Positions 52,889 to 61,141 of a stretch of DNA of 64,000 nt are shown here, piece by piece. The position numbers and the translations under genes were made by a program. The stretch comes from Paenibacillus aquistagni (lineage in GTDB: Bacteria > Bacillota > Bacilli > Paenibacillales > Paenibacillaceae): contig NZ_FXAZ01000001.1 of NCBI RefSeq assembly GCF_900177815.1, forward strand, positions 1-64,000, written 5' to 3'. Under the pieces are notes generated by a model. It saw only the letters and a program-made list of their open reading frames with translations. It made no database searches and was not told the origin of the DNA. The first letter of the stretch is position 1, and every line of letters begins with the position of its first letter.

Positions 52889-53081
52889 ATTAATTCCTCC
52901 CATTATGCTATTTGTATTCATCGTATGGGCAAGCTAGAGGAAATAGTACAAGACTTATTGTCATCGTAGACGAAAAAAACGGACAGCGATATAATTTCTA
53001 GATCGGGTTCGTGGGTAAACATGAACAATAAGAGAAAAGGCAATAGTACCTTTTAGATCGCAACAAGAGGAGATGGACGTT

Positions 53082-54395
53082 TTGGAACACCAAGTGGAAA
53101 CGTGGCAAGTGACTGCAGCAGTCATTATATTTTTAGTGACATATGCCATCATTATTTCAGAAAAATTGAATCGGGCAGTAATTGCACTTTTTGGCGCTGT
53201 GATTATGCTTGTCCTGCAGATTATTGACGTGCATACGGCGTTTACGGAATACATTGAATGGAACACGATATTCCTGCTGGTCGGCATGATGATTCTGGTA
53301 GGAATCACGAACAAGAGCGGCATATTTCAATATATCGCTGTAAAAGCAGCGCAAACAGCAAAGGGAAGGCCTGTGCAAATATTGATTATTCTTACGCTGC
53401 TTACGGCAGTTGGCTCAGCTTTCCTTGATAATGTGACAACGGTTCTTCTCATTGTGCCGATTACATTCTCGATAACCCGCATTCTAAATGTGAATCCGAT
53501 ACCTTATCTTATGGCTGAAATTATTGCGGCAAATGTTGGAGGCACGGCGACAATGATCGGTGACCCGCCTAACATCATGATTGGTTCAGCGAATCCGCAC
53601 TTGACATTCAATATGTTTTTACAATATCTCGCACCGATTGTCGTTGTCATCATGGCTGTCATCATCGTGCTGCTGGTCCTGATTTATCGCAAGCAGCTGA
53701 AGGTGACCGCTGAGCAAAGAGACGCATTGATGCAGCTCCAACCATCGGAGTACATTACCGATCGCAGACTTGTCCGCAAGTCCTTGATCGTGCTGCTGTT
53801 GACCATCGCAGGCTTTGCCCTTCACTCTGTAATCCATGTTGAAGCGGCAGTCGTTGCGATGGGCGGGGCTACCCTGCTGATGCTGATTGGACTTAAGACG
53901 GAGCATGAGTTGGAGGAATCACTCAATAAAGTAGAATGGATCACCATTCTGTTCTTCATTGGGTTGTTTATGCTTGTTGGAGGCTTGATTGAAGTCGGCA
54001 TTATCAATCGTCTGGCTGAGGTGACTTTGAATGTCACAGAAGGAGATGTGGCGAAGACGTCCATGCTCATTTTGTGGGTATCGGGTATTGCTTCAGCAAC
54101 AATTGACAATATTCCATTTGTGGCAACGATGATTCCTTTGATTAAGGATCTCGGTGTTCAGATGGGGATATCCGATCCATCCCAATTGAATCCGATCTGG
54201 TGGGCATTGGCGCTTGGGGCGTGTCTTGGCGGAAACGGTACAGTTATTGGCGCTTCCGCAAACGTGATCGTGTCTGGGATGGCCAAGCGTGAAGGTCATG
54301 GCTTCAGCTACTGGGACTTCTTGAAGATTGGAGCACCGCTGACGTTACTGTCGCTATTTATGTCCATGATCTATTTGCTGCTGTTTATTCTGTAA
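53082..54395 (+). CDS. ArsB/NhaD family transporter
   Basis: About 437 residues, eleven or twelve transmembrane helices. Two repeat halves with helical hairpins: LDNVTTVLLIVPITF and GGTATMIGDPPNIMIGSA in the first, IDNIPFVATMIPLI and GGNGTVIGASANVIVSGMA in the second. Family members move arsenite, sodium or dicarboxylates. The ATG at 53073 touches the GAGGAG site, so TTG 53082, nine bases away, is the likelier start. Confidence 0.87.
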   Translation: MEHQVETWQVTAAVIIFLVTYAIIISEKLNRAVIALFGAVIMLVLQIIDVHTAFTEYIEWNTIFLLVGMMILVGITNKSGIFQYIAVKAAQTAKGRPVQILIILTLLTAVGSAFLDNVTTVLLIVPITFSITRILNVNPIPYLMAEIIAANVGGTATMIGDPPNIMIGSANPHLTFNMFLQYLAPIVVVIMAVIIVLLVLIYRKQLKVTAEQRDALMQLQPSEYITDRRLVRKSLIVLLLTIAGFALHSVIHVEAAVVAMGGATLLMLIGLKTEHELEESLNKVEWITILFFIGLFMLVGGLIEVGIINRLAEVTLNVTEGDVAKTSMLILWVSGIASATIDNIPFVATMIPLIKDLGVQMGISDPSQLNPIWWALALGACLGGNGTVIGASANVIVSGMAKREGHGFSYWDFLKIGAPLTLLSLFMSMIYLLLFIL

Positions 54396-54563
54396 ACCAG
54401 CAAAGAGGGATACGGCAATGCACTGCAATGTTAAAGCGAGATGGCAATTTTCACATCCTAACAGCGTGCATGCCCGCACATGGTACAGGTCAGACTACCC
54501 TTACATGGTTAATCGTTGTTCTTTTTCATGAGAAGCTAAGAGCTGCGAGGAGGGCGTGTAAGG

Positions 54564-55433
54564 GTGCAGTTATGGAATTCAATCTGGCATACGATGCTGA
54601 TGTACGTTCTTGTATTTGCGATTCTTAGAATCATGGGCAAGCGGGAAATTGGCAAGCTGTCGGTATTTGACTTGGTCATCTCCATTATGATTGCGGAGAT
54701 TGCTGTTTTTAGCATTGAGGATATGAATAAGCCATTATGGGAGTCTGTTGTACCCATTCTTGTTCTGGTGATTATACAAATTAGCCTCGCCTTCATCACG
54801 CTGAGAAGCCGGAGGGCACGGGCATGGTTTGATGGCAAGCCAAGTATTATTATTAGCCAAGGTCACCTAAACCGCGGCGAGATGCGCAAGCAGCGCTACA
54901 ATCTGGATGACTTGATGCTTCAGATGCGCGAGCAAGGGATTGATAACCTTCAAGATGTTGAGTACGCAATATTGGAGTCTACTGGCAAGCTGACTGTTTT
55001 CTTGAAGGAGGATAGCAGCCAGGGAGGGCAAGCTCAGCAGGGGGGACAGCAGAGCGGAGGTATGCTCGATATTGCGTCGTCTGCGGATATTAGTGCAGGC
55101 GGCGGCAGTGAAGACGGGAATGATTCCTCTGATCAAAGAGGGGCAAGCGCACGTGGAAGTGCCGCATCGTCTTCCTCCTCTCAGTCCTCATCCTCCCAAG
55201 ACGAGAACCAAGTGCTGAGATTCCCTGAACAAATCCACTTCACCACACTTCCGCTTCCGTTAATTATGGATGGCAGGGTGATGGATGAGAATTTGGATCA
55301 GATTGAGAAGACGAGATTCTGGCTGAAAAATCAAATCCAAGAGCATGGGGTATATGATTTTAAGGACGTATTTTTCTGTTCCATTGATCATCGCGGCAGG
55401 ATGTTCTTAGATAAAAAGGATGCGCTTCGTTAA
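54564..55433 (+). CDS. yrbG: DUF421 membrane protein YrbG
   Basis: 289 residues: three N-terminal helices (residues ~8-80, with RIMGKREIGKLSVFDLVISI), then the DUF421 soluble domain (ARAWFDGKPSIIISQG, DLMLQMREQGI). It contains a Gln/Gly/Ser-rich stretch (residues ~149-216) not found in typical members, after which the domain resumes (LPLPLIMDGRV, FFCSIDHRG). YetF-type proteins have this fold; the function is unclear. GTG start, nine bases after GAGGAGGG. Confidence 0.88.
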   Translation: MQLWNSIWHTMLMYVLVFAILRIMGKREIGKLSVFDLVISIMIAEIAVFSIEDMNKPLWESVVPILVLVIIQISLAFITLRSRRARAWFDGKPSIIISQGHLNRGEMRKQRYNLDDLMLQMREQGIDNLQDVEYAILESTGKLTVFLKEDSSQGGQAQQGGQQSGGMLDIASSADISAGGGSEDGNDSSDQRGASARGSAASSSSSQSSSSQDENQVLRFPEQIHFTTLPLPLIMDGRVMDENLDQIEKTRFWLKNQIQEHGVYDFKDVFFCSIDHRGRMFLDKKDALR

Positions 55434-55446
55434 GCGCATCCTTTTT
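55413..55446. terminator. Two-way terminator between yrbG and spoVB
   Basis: Stem AAAAAGGATGCGCT / AGCGCATCCTTTTT; the yrbG stop codon lies in the loop. T runs on both strands serve the two converging genes. Confidence 0.92.
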
Positions 55447-55456
55447 GTTATGAAGA

Positions 55457-57073
55457 CTAAGCGGCCTTGTCGTGGAACCAGCGGCCGATAACGGGCATGC
55501 GAGCCATATCGCTGCGATCCACGAGCTTCATGAAGATGAGCAGCCCCGTATAGGTAAGCGCACCAAGCATGCTCGCTGCAATAAAACGGAAGACCATATG
55601 AATATCTCCCCATGGTGCATGAATGTAGGCGTATTGCGTCACAGCTGCCATAATAATCATCGCAGTGATGACTTTAAGAATATCCATCCACGGCAGCTTG
55701 AGCTTTAGCGATCGTGTAATCATATATGCATGCAAAGAGGTTACAATAACGATATTGATGCTGATTGCAATCACAGCCCCTTTAATGCCTAAGGCGGGAA
55801 TGGAGGCAAGCTGGATAATAAGTCCAAGCTTCAAGACTGCGCCAATCAAGGTGTTGGTTAAGGCTGTGCCTGGGCGATCCAAGGCTTGCAGCGCGGCTTG
55901 CAGCGGCGCTTGAATGTAAATAAAGATTGCGACTGGCGCCATCCAGCGAAGCATGGTGCCTACGGAAGGATCATTGTACAGAATCGCGCACAAGGGAACG
56001 GCGAGCACGAACATAATGACGGCAAATGGCGCTCCGGACACCAAAGCAAGTCTAATCGCTTGATGCAGCCGCTTGCGGATGGTCTGCATATCCTTGCGAC
56101 CGTAGGCTTCCGACAAGGAGGGGACAAGCGATACCGCCAAAGAATAGGTTAGGGCGCCTGGCAAGGTAAGCACAGGGATAATCATGCCTTGGAGAATACC
56201 GTATTGTGCAGTGGCCACGGCAGTTGTGACCCCTGCTATCGCGAGACTTCTTGCAATCGCGATGGATTCCAATAAATAGGAAAGCGATCCAATGAGCTTG
56301 CCGCCTGTTACGGGAATTGCGATCTTGAATAAATTGCGCCATTCTTTGGGCTGTTCCATTGACTCTGCTTCTTGCATGGCCTGGTCTGAATACGGATTCG
56401 GATGAGGAGCATCCTGAGCTTCGCTTCTTCTTGAAGCTCGAAGCTCCAGCCAGAGCACGAGTAGTCCTGCTAATTCGCCTATAACGACGCCAAGCATAGC
56501 CCCTGCCGCTGCCCATTCCAGACCATATGGAAGAAACAAGTAGGCGCAGCCAATCATGGTGATGATGCGGATCACCGTCTCTGCCACCTGAGAGGCGGCA
56601 GTTGGAATCATGTTCTGCTTGCCTTGGAAGTAACCGCGAAGCACCGATGAGATCGATACAAGCACAATGATCGGCGTCATCATCATAAAGGTGTAATAGA
56701 CACGCTTGTCCGTTAGAATATATGACGTAATCCAAGGAGCGAGAATCAGGCACAGGCCTGACAGCAGGATACCTGCGGTTACTGAGAATAGAAGCGAGTT
56801 GTTCAGGATTTGCTTGCTTCTTCGGTGATCAGAGATCGCATCAGCTTCTGCGACAAGCTTGGCCACCGCAAGTGGAATGCCGCCTGTGATGAGGGTAATG
56901 ACAACGAGCAAAAAAGGATAGCCGAGCTGATAAATGCCGACTCCCTCAGCACCAATAATTCGAGGCAGCGTAATCCGTGGAATGAATCCCAAAATACGAT
57001 TAATAATGCCTGCTGCCAATAATATGAGCGTTCCTTGGATAAAGGACTGCTTCGTAGATCGCTTCTTTTTCAA
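55457..57073 (-). CDS. spoVB: Stage V sporulation protein B
   Basis: 538 residues, 14 transmembrane helices of the MOP (MurJ/RfbX-like) flippase superfamily. SpoVB landmarks: GIINRILGFIPRITLPRIIG at the N terminus, GAEGVGIYQLGYPFLL, LRGYFQGKQNMIPTA and YGILQGMIIPVLTLPGALTY. SpoVB is needed for cortex synthesis and probably moves lipid II across the membrane. Start TTG 57073 with GAGGGA upstream. Confidence 0.92.
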   Translation of the reverse strand: MKKKRSTKQSFIQGTLILLAAGIINRILGFIPRITLPRIIGAEGVGIYQLGYPFLLVVITLITGGIPLAVAKLVAEADAISDHRRSKQILNNSLLFSVTAGILLSGLCLILAPWITSYILTDKRVYYTFMMMTPIIVLVSISSVLRGYFQGKQNMIPTAASQVAETVIRIITMIGCAYLFLPYGLEWAAAGAMLGVVIGELAGLLVLWLELRASRRSEAQDAPHPNPYSDQAMQEAESMEQPKEWRNLFKIAIPVTGGKLIGSLSYLLESIAIARSLAIAGVTTAVATAQYGILQGMIIPVLTLPGALTYSLAVSLVPSLSEAYGRKDMQTIRKRLHQAIRLALVSGAPFAVIMFVLAVPLCAILYNDPSVGTMLRWMAPVAIFIYIQAPLQAALQALDRPGTALTNTLIGAVLKLGLIIQLASIPALGIKGAVIAISINIVIVTSLHAYMITRSLKLKLPWMDILKVITAMIIMAAVTQYAYIHAPWGDIHMVFRFIAASMLGALTYTGLLIFMKLVDRSDMARMPVIGRWFHDKAA

Positions 57074-57240
57074 CGGGAATCCCTCGCTTAGGGTGAGACT
57101 TGTACTACAATGGTTAATACATAGTTATGCAGCGAGAGCACGATCCAAGACTGAAATTTTCGCTTTCAAACGGTTATGAGCAGGAAATGACATTTTTATC
57201 GCGAAATCATCAGATGAGGAGAGGGAAAGGAGAGGGCATA

Positions 57241-57633
57241 ATGAGTGAACAGCTAGATATCAAAGACGTTGTCGCTGCCGCCCGAGCAGGAGAGCGCGAT
57301 ATGGTCACAGAGTCGTCCTCGAGTACGGAGAAGCATAGAGAACAAGAAGCGCATTCGTCGAATAACACAGTGGAAGCGCATGATTCGGATTATCCAGACA
57401 GGCCGCTGCTGCTGGATCAAGACATAGAGATGCTGTGCAGGAGTAAGGCAGAGGAGTTCTGGCTGCTTGGCTATGAGCAAGTTACAGCCGAGGAGATATG
57501 GGAGTGCGTTCTTCATAAGACGCGTAAGCAGCACACGAATCAGATGCACAAGGTTGTGAATGATATCTTGTCGCTTAAGGTTACGGACTTTATGAATTAC
57601 ATGACGATGCAGGCGTATCGCGGCTTCTCCTAG
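57241..57633 (+). CDS. comN: Post-transcriptional regulator ComN
   Basis: 130 residues. The C-terminal ~75 residues match ComN (DIEMLCRSKAEEFWLLGYEQ, then WECVLHKTRKQ and VTDFMNYMTMQAYRGFS). The first ~50 residues are an acidic extension not common in the family. ComN controls comE mRNA in Bacillus by an unknown mechanism; it is next to spoVB and secDF there also. ATG 57241 follows AAAGGAGAGGG. Confidence 0.85.
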   Translation: MSEQLDIKDVVAAARAGERDMVTESSSSTEKHREQEAHSSNNTVEAHDSDYPDRPLLLDQDIEMLCRSKAEEFWLLGYEQVTAEEIWECVLHKTRKQHTNQMHKVVNDILSLKVTDFMNYMTMQAYRGFS

Positions 57634-57715
57634 AAGAGAGGCCTTTTTGCTGAGAATCGGCCCATATTCTGCTGTTCATGCCAGTGAAATGGCTTACAGT
57701 CCTCGAATGTGAAAA

Positions 57716-57744
57716 TTGACTCGAATTTTGGCGATAGCTATAAT
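57716..57744 (+). promoter_or_regulatory. Sigma-A promoter of secD-secF
   Basis: TTGACT (57716-57721), a 17-base spacer, TATAAT (57739-57744); ATG of secD 37 bases further. Confidence 0.85.
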
Positions 57745-57781
57745 AGGAATATTGATTTAAGGAAAGGGGTATAGAGACGCA

Positions 57782-59047
57782 ATGAAGAGAATTGTAGCGT
57801 TTGTGCTCATTGTTGTCGTTTCTCTTGGGGTAATGGCCTTTACTTCCCCATCGATCGTCAACAACATTCGTCTCGGTCTGGACTTAAAAGGCGGCTTCGA
57901 GATTTTGTATGAAGCTTCTCCACTTGAGGAAGGCGGAAAGGTTACATCTGATGCCTTAACACAGACTGCGAAAAGCTTAGAAAAGCGTATTAATGCGCAA
58001 GGTACAAGTGAACCGGAAATTACAACTGAAGGAACGAACCGTATTCGCGTAAAGATCGCGGATGTACAAGATGAGGAAGCGGTTCGCCAGAAGCTCAAGG
58101 AGCCGGCAGTATTAACCTTCCGCAGCTCAGATGGCTGTAAGGATGCTACAGATTACTGCAAGGTAGAGCTGAAAGGGACAGACTTCAAGGAAGGCGGCGC
58201 CAGCGTAGTGTTTGACGACCTCAGACAACCTGTCGTTGCAATTAAGCTTAAGGACGCTAACAAATTCGCAGAGATTACCAAGCGGCTAGCGTCAAAGCCG
58301 GAAGAAGAAAACAAGCTTGCGATTTACATGGATGAGAGATTAATATCTGCTCCTGAAGTTCGTTACGAGATTAGCGGTGGTGAAGCGACTATTACGGGCA
58401 AATACACCAACGCTGAAGCCAATGAATTAAAGGATACAATTAACCTTGGTTCATTGCCACTGAAGCTGACAGAGAAGTATTCGCAGAGCGTTGCGGCTAC
58501 GCTTGGCAAGCTGTCTTTGGACCAAACGATTAAAGCAGGCATTATCGGTACGATCTTCATTTTGCTGTTCATGCTTATTGTTTACCGCATGCCAGGCATT
58601 GTGGCAGCCTTCTCCTTGATCGTCTTTACATGGGTGCTGCTGCTCGTATTCTGGGCTTCTAACATCACGCTGACTCTACCAGGTATTGCAGCCTTTATAC
58701 TTGGACTTGGGATGGCTGTTGATGCCAATATTATTACGTATGAACGGATTAAGGATGAGCTGAAGAGCGGGAAATCTGTCATGTCTGCGTTAAAAGCAGG
58801 TTCTAAGAACTCATTCCGCACCATTGTGGATGCTAACGTGACAACGATTATTGCAGCTCTTGTCATGTATTTCTTGGGTGAAAGTCAAGTTAAAGGGTTT
58901 GCCCTTATTTTGATGATGACAGTCGTGGTTACGATTATTACAAACGTATTCTTGTCCCGTTGGCTGCTTCACCTGCTCATTAAGAGCAATGTGCTTAACA
59001 AGCCAGGCTACTATGGCGTGAAGGAGCGTGATATTCGTGCGCTTTAA
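57782..59047 (+). CDS. secD: Protein translocase subunit SecD
   Basis: 421 residues, six transmembrane helices. N-terminal helix, GLDLKGGFEILYEA, the P1 periplasmic-type region (residues ~40-240), then IKAGIIGTIFILLFMLIVYR and GLGMAVDANIITYERIKDEL. With SecF it uses the proton gradient to help export. Split from SecF, unlike the fused SecDF of Bacillus subtilis. Confidence 0.96.
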   Translation: MKRIVAFVLIVVVSLGVMAFTSPSIVNNIRLGLDLKGGFEILYEASPLEEGGKVTSDALTQTAKSLEKRINAQGTSEPEITTEGTNRIRVKIADVQDEEAVRQKLKEPAVLTFRSSDGCKDATDYCKVELKGTDFKEGGASVVFDDLRQPVVAIKLKDANKFAEITKRLASKPEEENKLAIYMDERLISAPEVRYEISGGEATITGKYTNAEANELKDTINLGSLPLKLTEKYSQSVAATLGKLSLDQTIKAGIIGTIFILLFMLIVYRMPGIVAAFSLIVFTWVLLLVFWASNITLTLPGIAAFILGLGMAVDANIITYERIKDELKSGKSVMSALKAGSKNSFRTIVDANVTTIIAALVMYFLGESQVKGFALILMMTVVVTIITNVFLSRWLLHLLIKSNVLNKPGYYGVKERDIRAL

Positions 59048-59945
59048 GGGGACGTTCAACTTTGTTCATCAGAGCAAGTATTTCTTTATCTTTTCCATTG
59101 TGGTAACGATTCTTGGCGTGATCACCCTGTCCGTGTTCGGCCTTAATTATGGGGTAGACTTTAGTTCCGGTACGAATGTGGATATCACCGTCAAGCAGGA
59201 AGTGAAGAAGGAGCAGGTTGAAGAGATGCTTGCAACCTTCCAGCAATCCAAAGCTCCTGTCGTTACACCGGGGAGTGAGCGCTTAAACATCCGCTTTAAC
59301 GATGTATTGAGCGATCAGCAGCAAAATGAGCTTAAGGCAGCCTTTGAGAAAATTTCGCCTGGGGCATCCTTTGAGATGAACGTGGTGGATGTAGAGATTG
59401 CCAAGGAATTGCAGCGCAATGCGATCTGGGCTGTGCTCCTGTCCTCTATCGGGATTATTATCTATGTCAGCATTCGCTTTGAATGGAGATTTGCGGTGTC
59501 AGCGGTTGTGGCACTGCTGCATGATGCCTTTATGGTCATCAGCATATTCTCGATCTTCCGGCTTGAAGTGAACCTTCCGTTCATCATAGCCATATTGACG
59601 ATCATTGGTTATTCGATCAATGATACGATCGTTATATTTGACCGTGTTCGTGAGAATCTACGCTTTGCGAAAGTGCGCAATTGGGATGACCTAGCACATC
59701 TTGTGAATGATAGTATCTATCAGACGCTAACACGATCGATTAATACCGTTCTTACGGTATTGTTTGCAGCAGCGTGCTTGTTCATCTTCGGCAGTGAGTC
59801 GATTAAGATGTTCTCGCTCGCGATCTTGATTGGTCTTGGATTCGGTGCATACTCCTCCATCTTCATTGCTAGTCCATTGTGGGCAGTGCTGAAAAATAAG
59901 GAGCTGAAAAAGCCGAAAGCAGCAGCTAAGCCAAAGCAAGCTTAG
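59037..59945 (+). CDS. secF: Protein translocase subunit SecF
   Basis: 302 residues, six transmembrane helices: VRFKGTFNFVHQSKYFFIFS, GLNYGVDFSSGTNVDI, GYSINDTIVIFDRVRENLR and SINTVLTVLFAAACLFIFG. GTG 59037, ten bases from AAGGAG; GTG 59028 is too close to it. Overlaps the secD end by eleven bases. Confidence 0.96.
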   Translation: MRFKGTFNFVHQSKYFFIFSIVVTILGVITLSVFGLNYGVDFSSGTNVDITVKQEVKKEQVEEMLATFQQSKAPVVTPGSERLNIRFNDVLSDQQQNELKAAFEKISPGASFEMNVVDVEIAKELQRNAIWAVLLSSIGIIIYVSIRFEWRFAVSAVVALLHDAFMVISIFSIFRLEVNLPFIIAILTIIGYSINDTIVIFDRVRENLRFAKVRNWDDLAHLVNDSIYQTLTRSINTVLTVLFAAACLFIFGSESIKMFSLAILIGLGFGAYSSIFIASPLWAVLKNKELKKPKAAAKPKQA

Positions 59946-60082
59946 ACAGGACAAACACAAGATTTAAGTAAACAAAACGGAAGAAAACAACAAACCCAAT
60001 CTGCTGTCTTCGGTTCAAATGGACAGTTTGATCGGAATGCATGGAATTATCGGGAACGTTATAAGCCGATATTCTGATCAAA

Positions 60083-60106
60083 GCCGCGTCTTTTAGGCGC
60101 GGTTTT
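60083..60106 (+). terminator. Terminator after secF
   Basis: Stem CCGCGTC / GGCGCGG (one G-T pair) with loop TTTTA, followed by TTTTGCTT. Confidence 0.75.
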
Positions 60107-60153
60107 GCTTGTTGGCAGCTATGAGAATGACAGAAGGGAAAGAGGGATGCAGC

Positions 60154-61095
60154 ATGGCAGAAGGTCGTTTGTCTCAAGCTGAAAAAGGAGCAAAGATGGG
60201 GATCATCACTAACTTTGCCGTATCGATGCTCAAAGGCTTTGCAGCTATCTTCTCCGGCAGCTTCGCTTTGTTTGCTGATGCGATGCATTCCTTGACAGAT
60301 GCCTTCGGTTCACTAGCTGTATGGCTGGGACTCAAGCTGTCTAAGAAGCCAGATCGTAATGAGCCTAACGCTCCCGGAAAAAATGAAGCGCTCGGCATGA
60401 TGATTGTGGCCGTTGTCCTATTTGTCATCGCGATCGAACTGCTGATTCAGGCAGTACGCGTCGCGTATTCCGGGGAGACGATACGTCCTGCATGGTATGC
60501 CTTTGCCGCTTTGTTTGTGTCGATCGTGCTGAAGGAAGGGCTCTATCAATATCGGGTGAGACGAAGCAAGATGGTATCATCTAAGCTCTTGCTTCTGTAT
60601 AATGAAGAGCGTCGGCAGGATATCGGCGTGACATTCATCGTGTTGCTCGGGATGAGTGCTGATCTCTTTGCCGCCAAGCTGGGCCTGCCATGGCTGTGGA
60701 TTCTTGATCCATTCGCAGGCATCGTGATTGCCTGCTTAATGTTCTATAAGGGGCTTCAGCTTGTTCGAAGAGCTGTTCATGCCGCTTGGCAGCATGAACT
60801 CATGGCCGAAGAGGCAATGCCGTTCATGAAGACCGTTCAGAACGTAGATGGCGTTATCCTGATCAAGGAGCTCAAGGCAACGGAGCACGGGCATTATGTT
60901 ATCGTGCAGGTTACCATAGGGGTGAATCCGAACTTGTCCGTTGCTGAGGGCTATCAAGTTGGCCATCGAGTGAAGGAGCATTTGATGCATCGATACCTGC
61001 ACGTTGCTGATGTCGATGTTCATGTACATCCATTAGAGCGTGACGATCGCTATCAGATGAGCCTGGAGGAACCTTCTTCTCATTGGATTCAATAA
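60154..61095 (+). CDS. Cation diffusion facilitator family transporter
   Basis: 313 residues, six transmembrane helices and a cytoplasmic C-terminal domain. Metal-site motifs: FADAMHSLTDAFGS (residues ~40-53) and ERRQDIGVTFIV near residue 165. These proteins export zinc, manganese or iron. ATG 60154, seven bases from GAGGG; upstream ATGs lack a site. Sits between secF and recJ. Confidence 0.9.
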   Translation: MAEGRLSQAEKGAKMGIITNFAVSMLKGFAAIFSGSFALFADAMHSLTDAFGSLAVWLGLKLSKKPDRNEPNAPGKNEALGMMIVAVVLFVIAIELLIQAVRVAYSGETIRPAWYAFAALFVSIVLKEGLYQYRVRRSKMVSSKLLLLYNEERRQDIGVTFIVLLGMSADLFAAKLGLPWLWILDPFAGIVIACLMFYKGLQLVRRAVHAAWQHELMAEEAMPFMKTVQNVDGVILIKELKATEHGHYVIVQVTIGVNPNLSVAEGYQVGHRVKEHLMHRYLHVADVDVHVHPLERDDRYQMSLEEPSSHWIQ

Positions 61096-61141
61096 GGAAT
61101 CTATGGATGAAATATAGTATGCAGCAGTAAAGGAGAGAATC

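Noticed and set aside
56052-56753. 233-residue minus-strand frame inside spoVB
   Set aside because: It is an out-of-frame reading of spoVB on the same strand; His/Arg-rich product without any recognisable motif.
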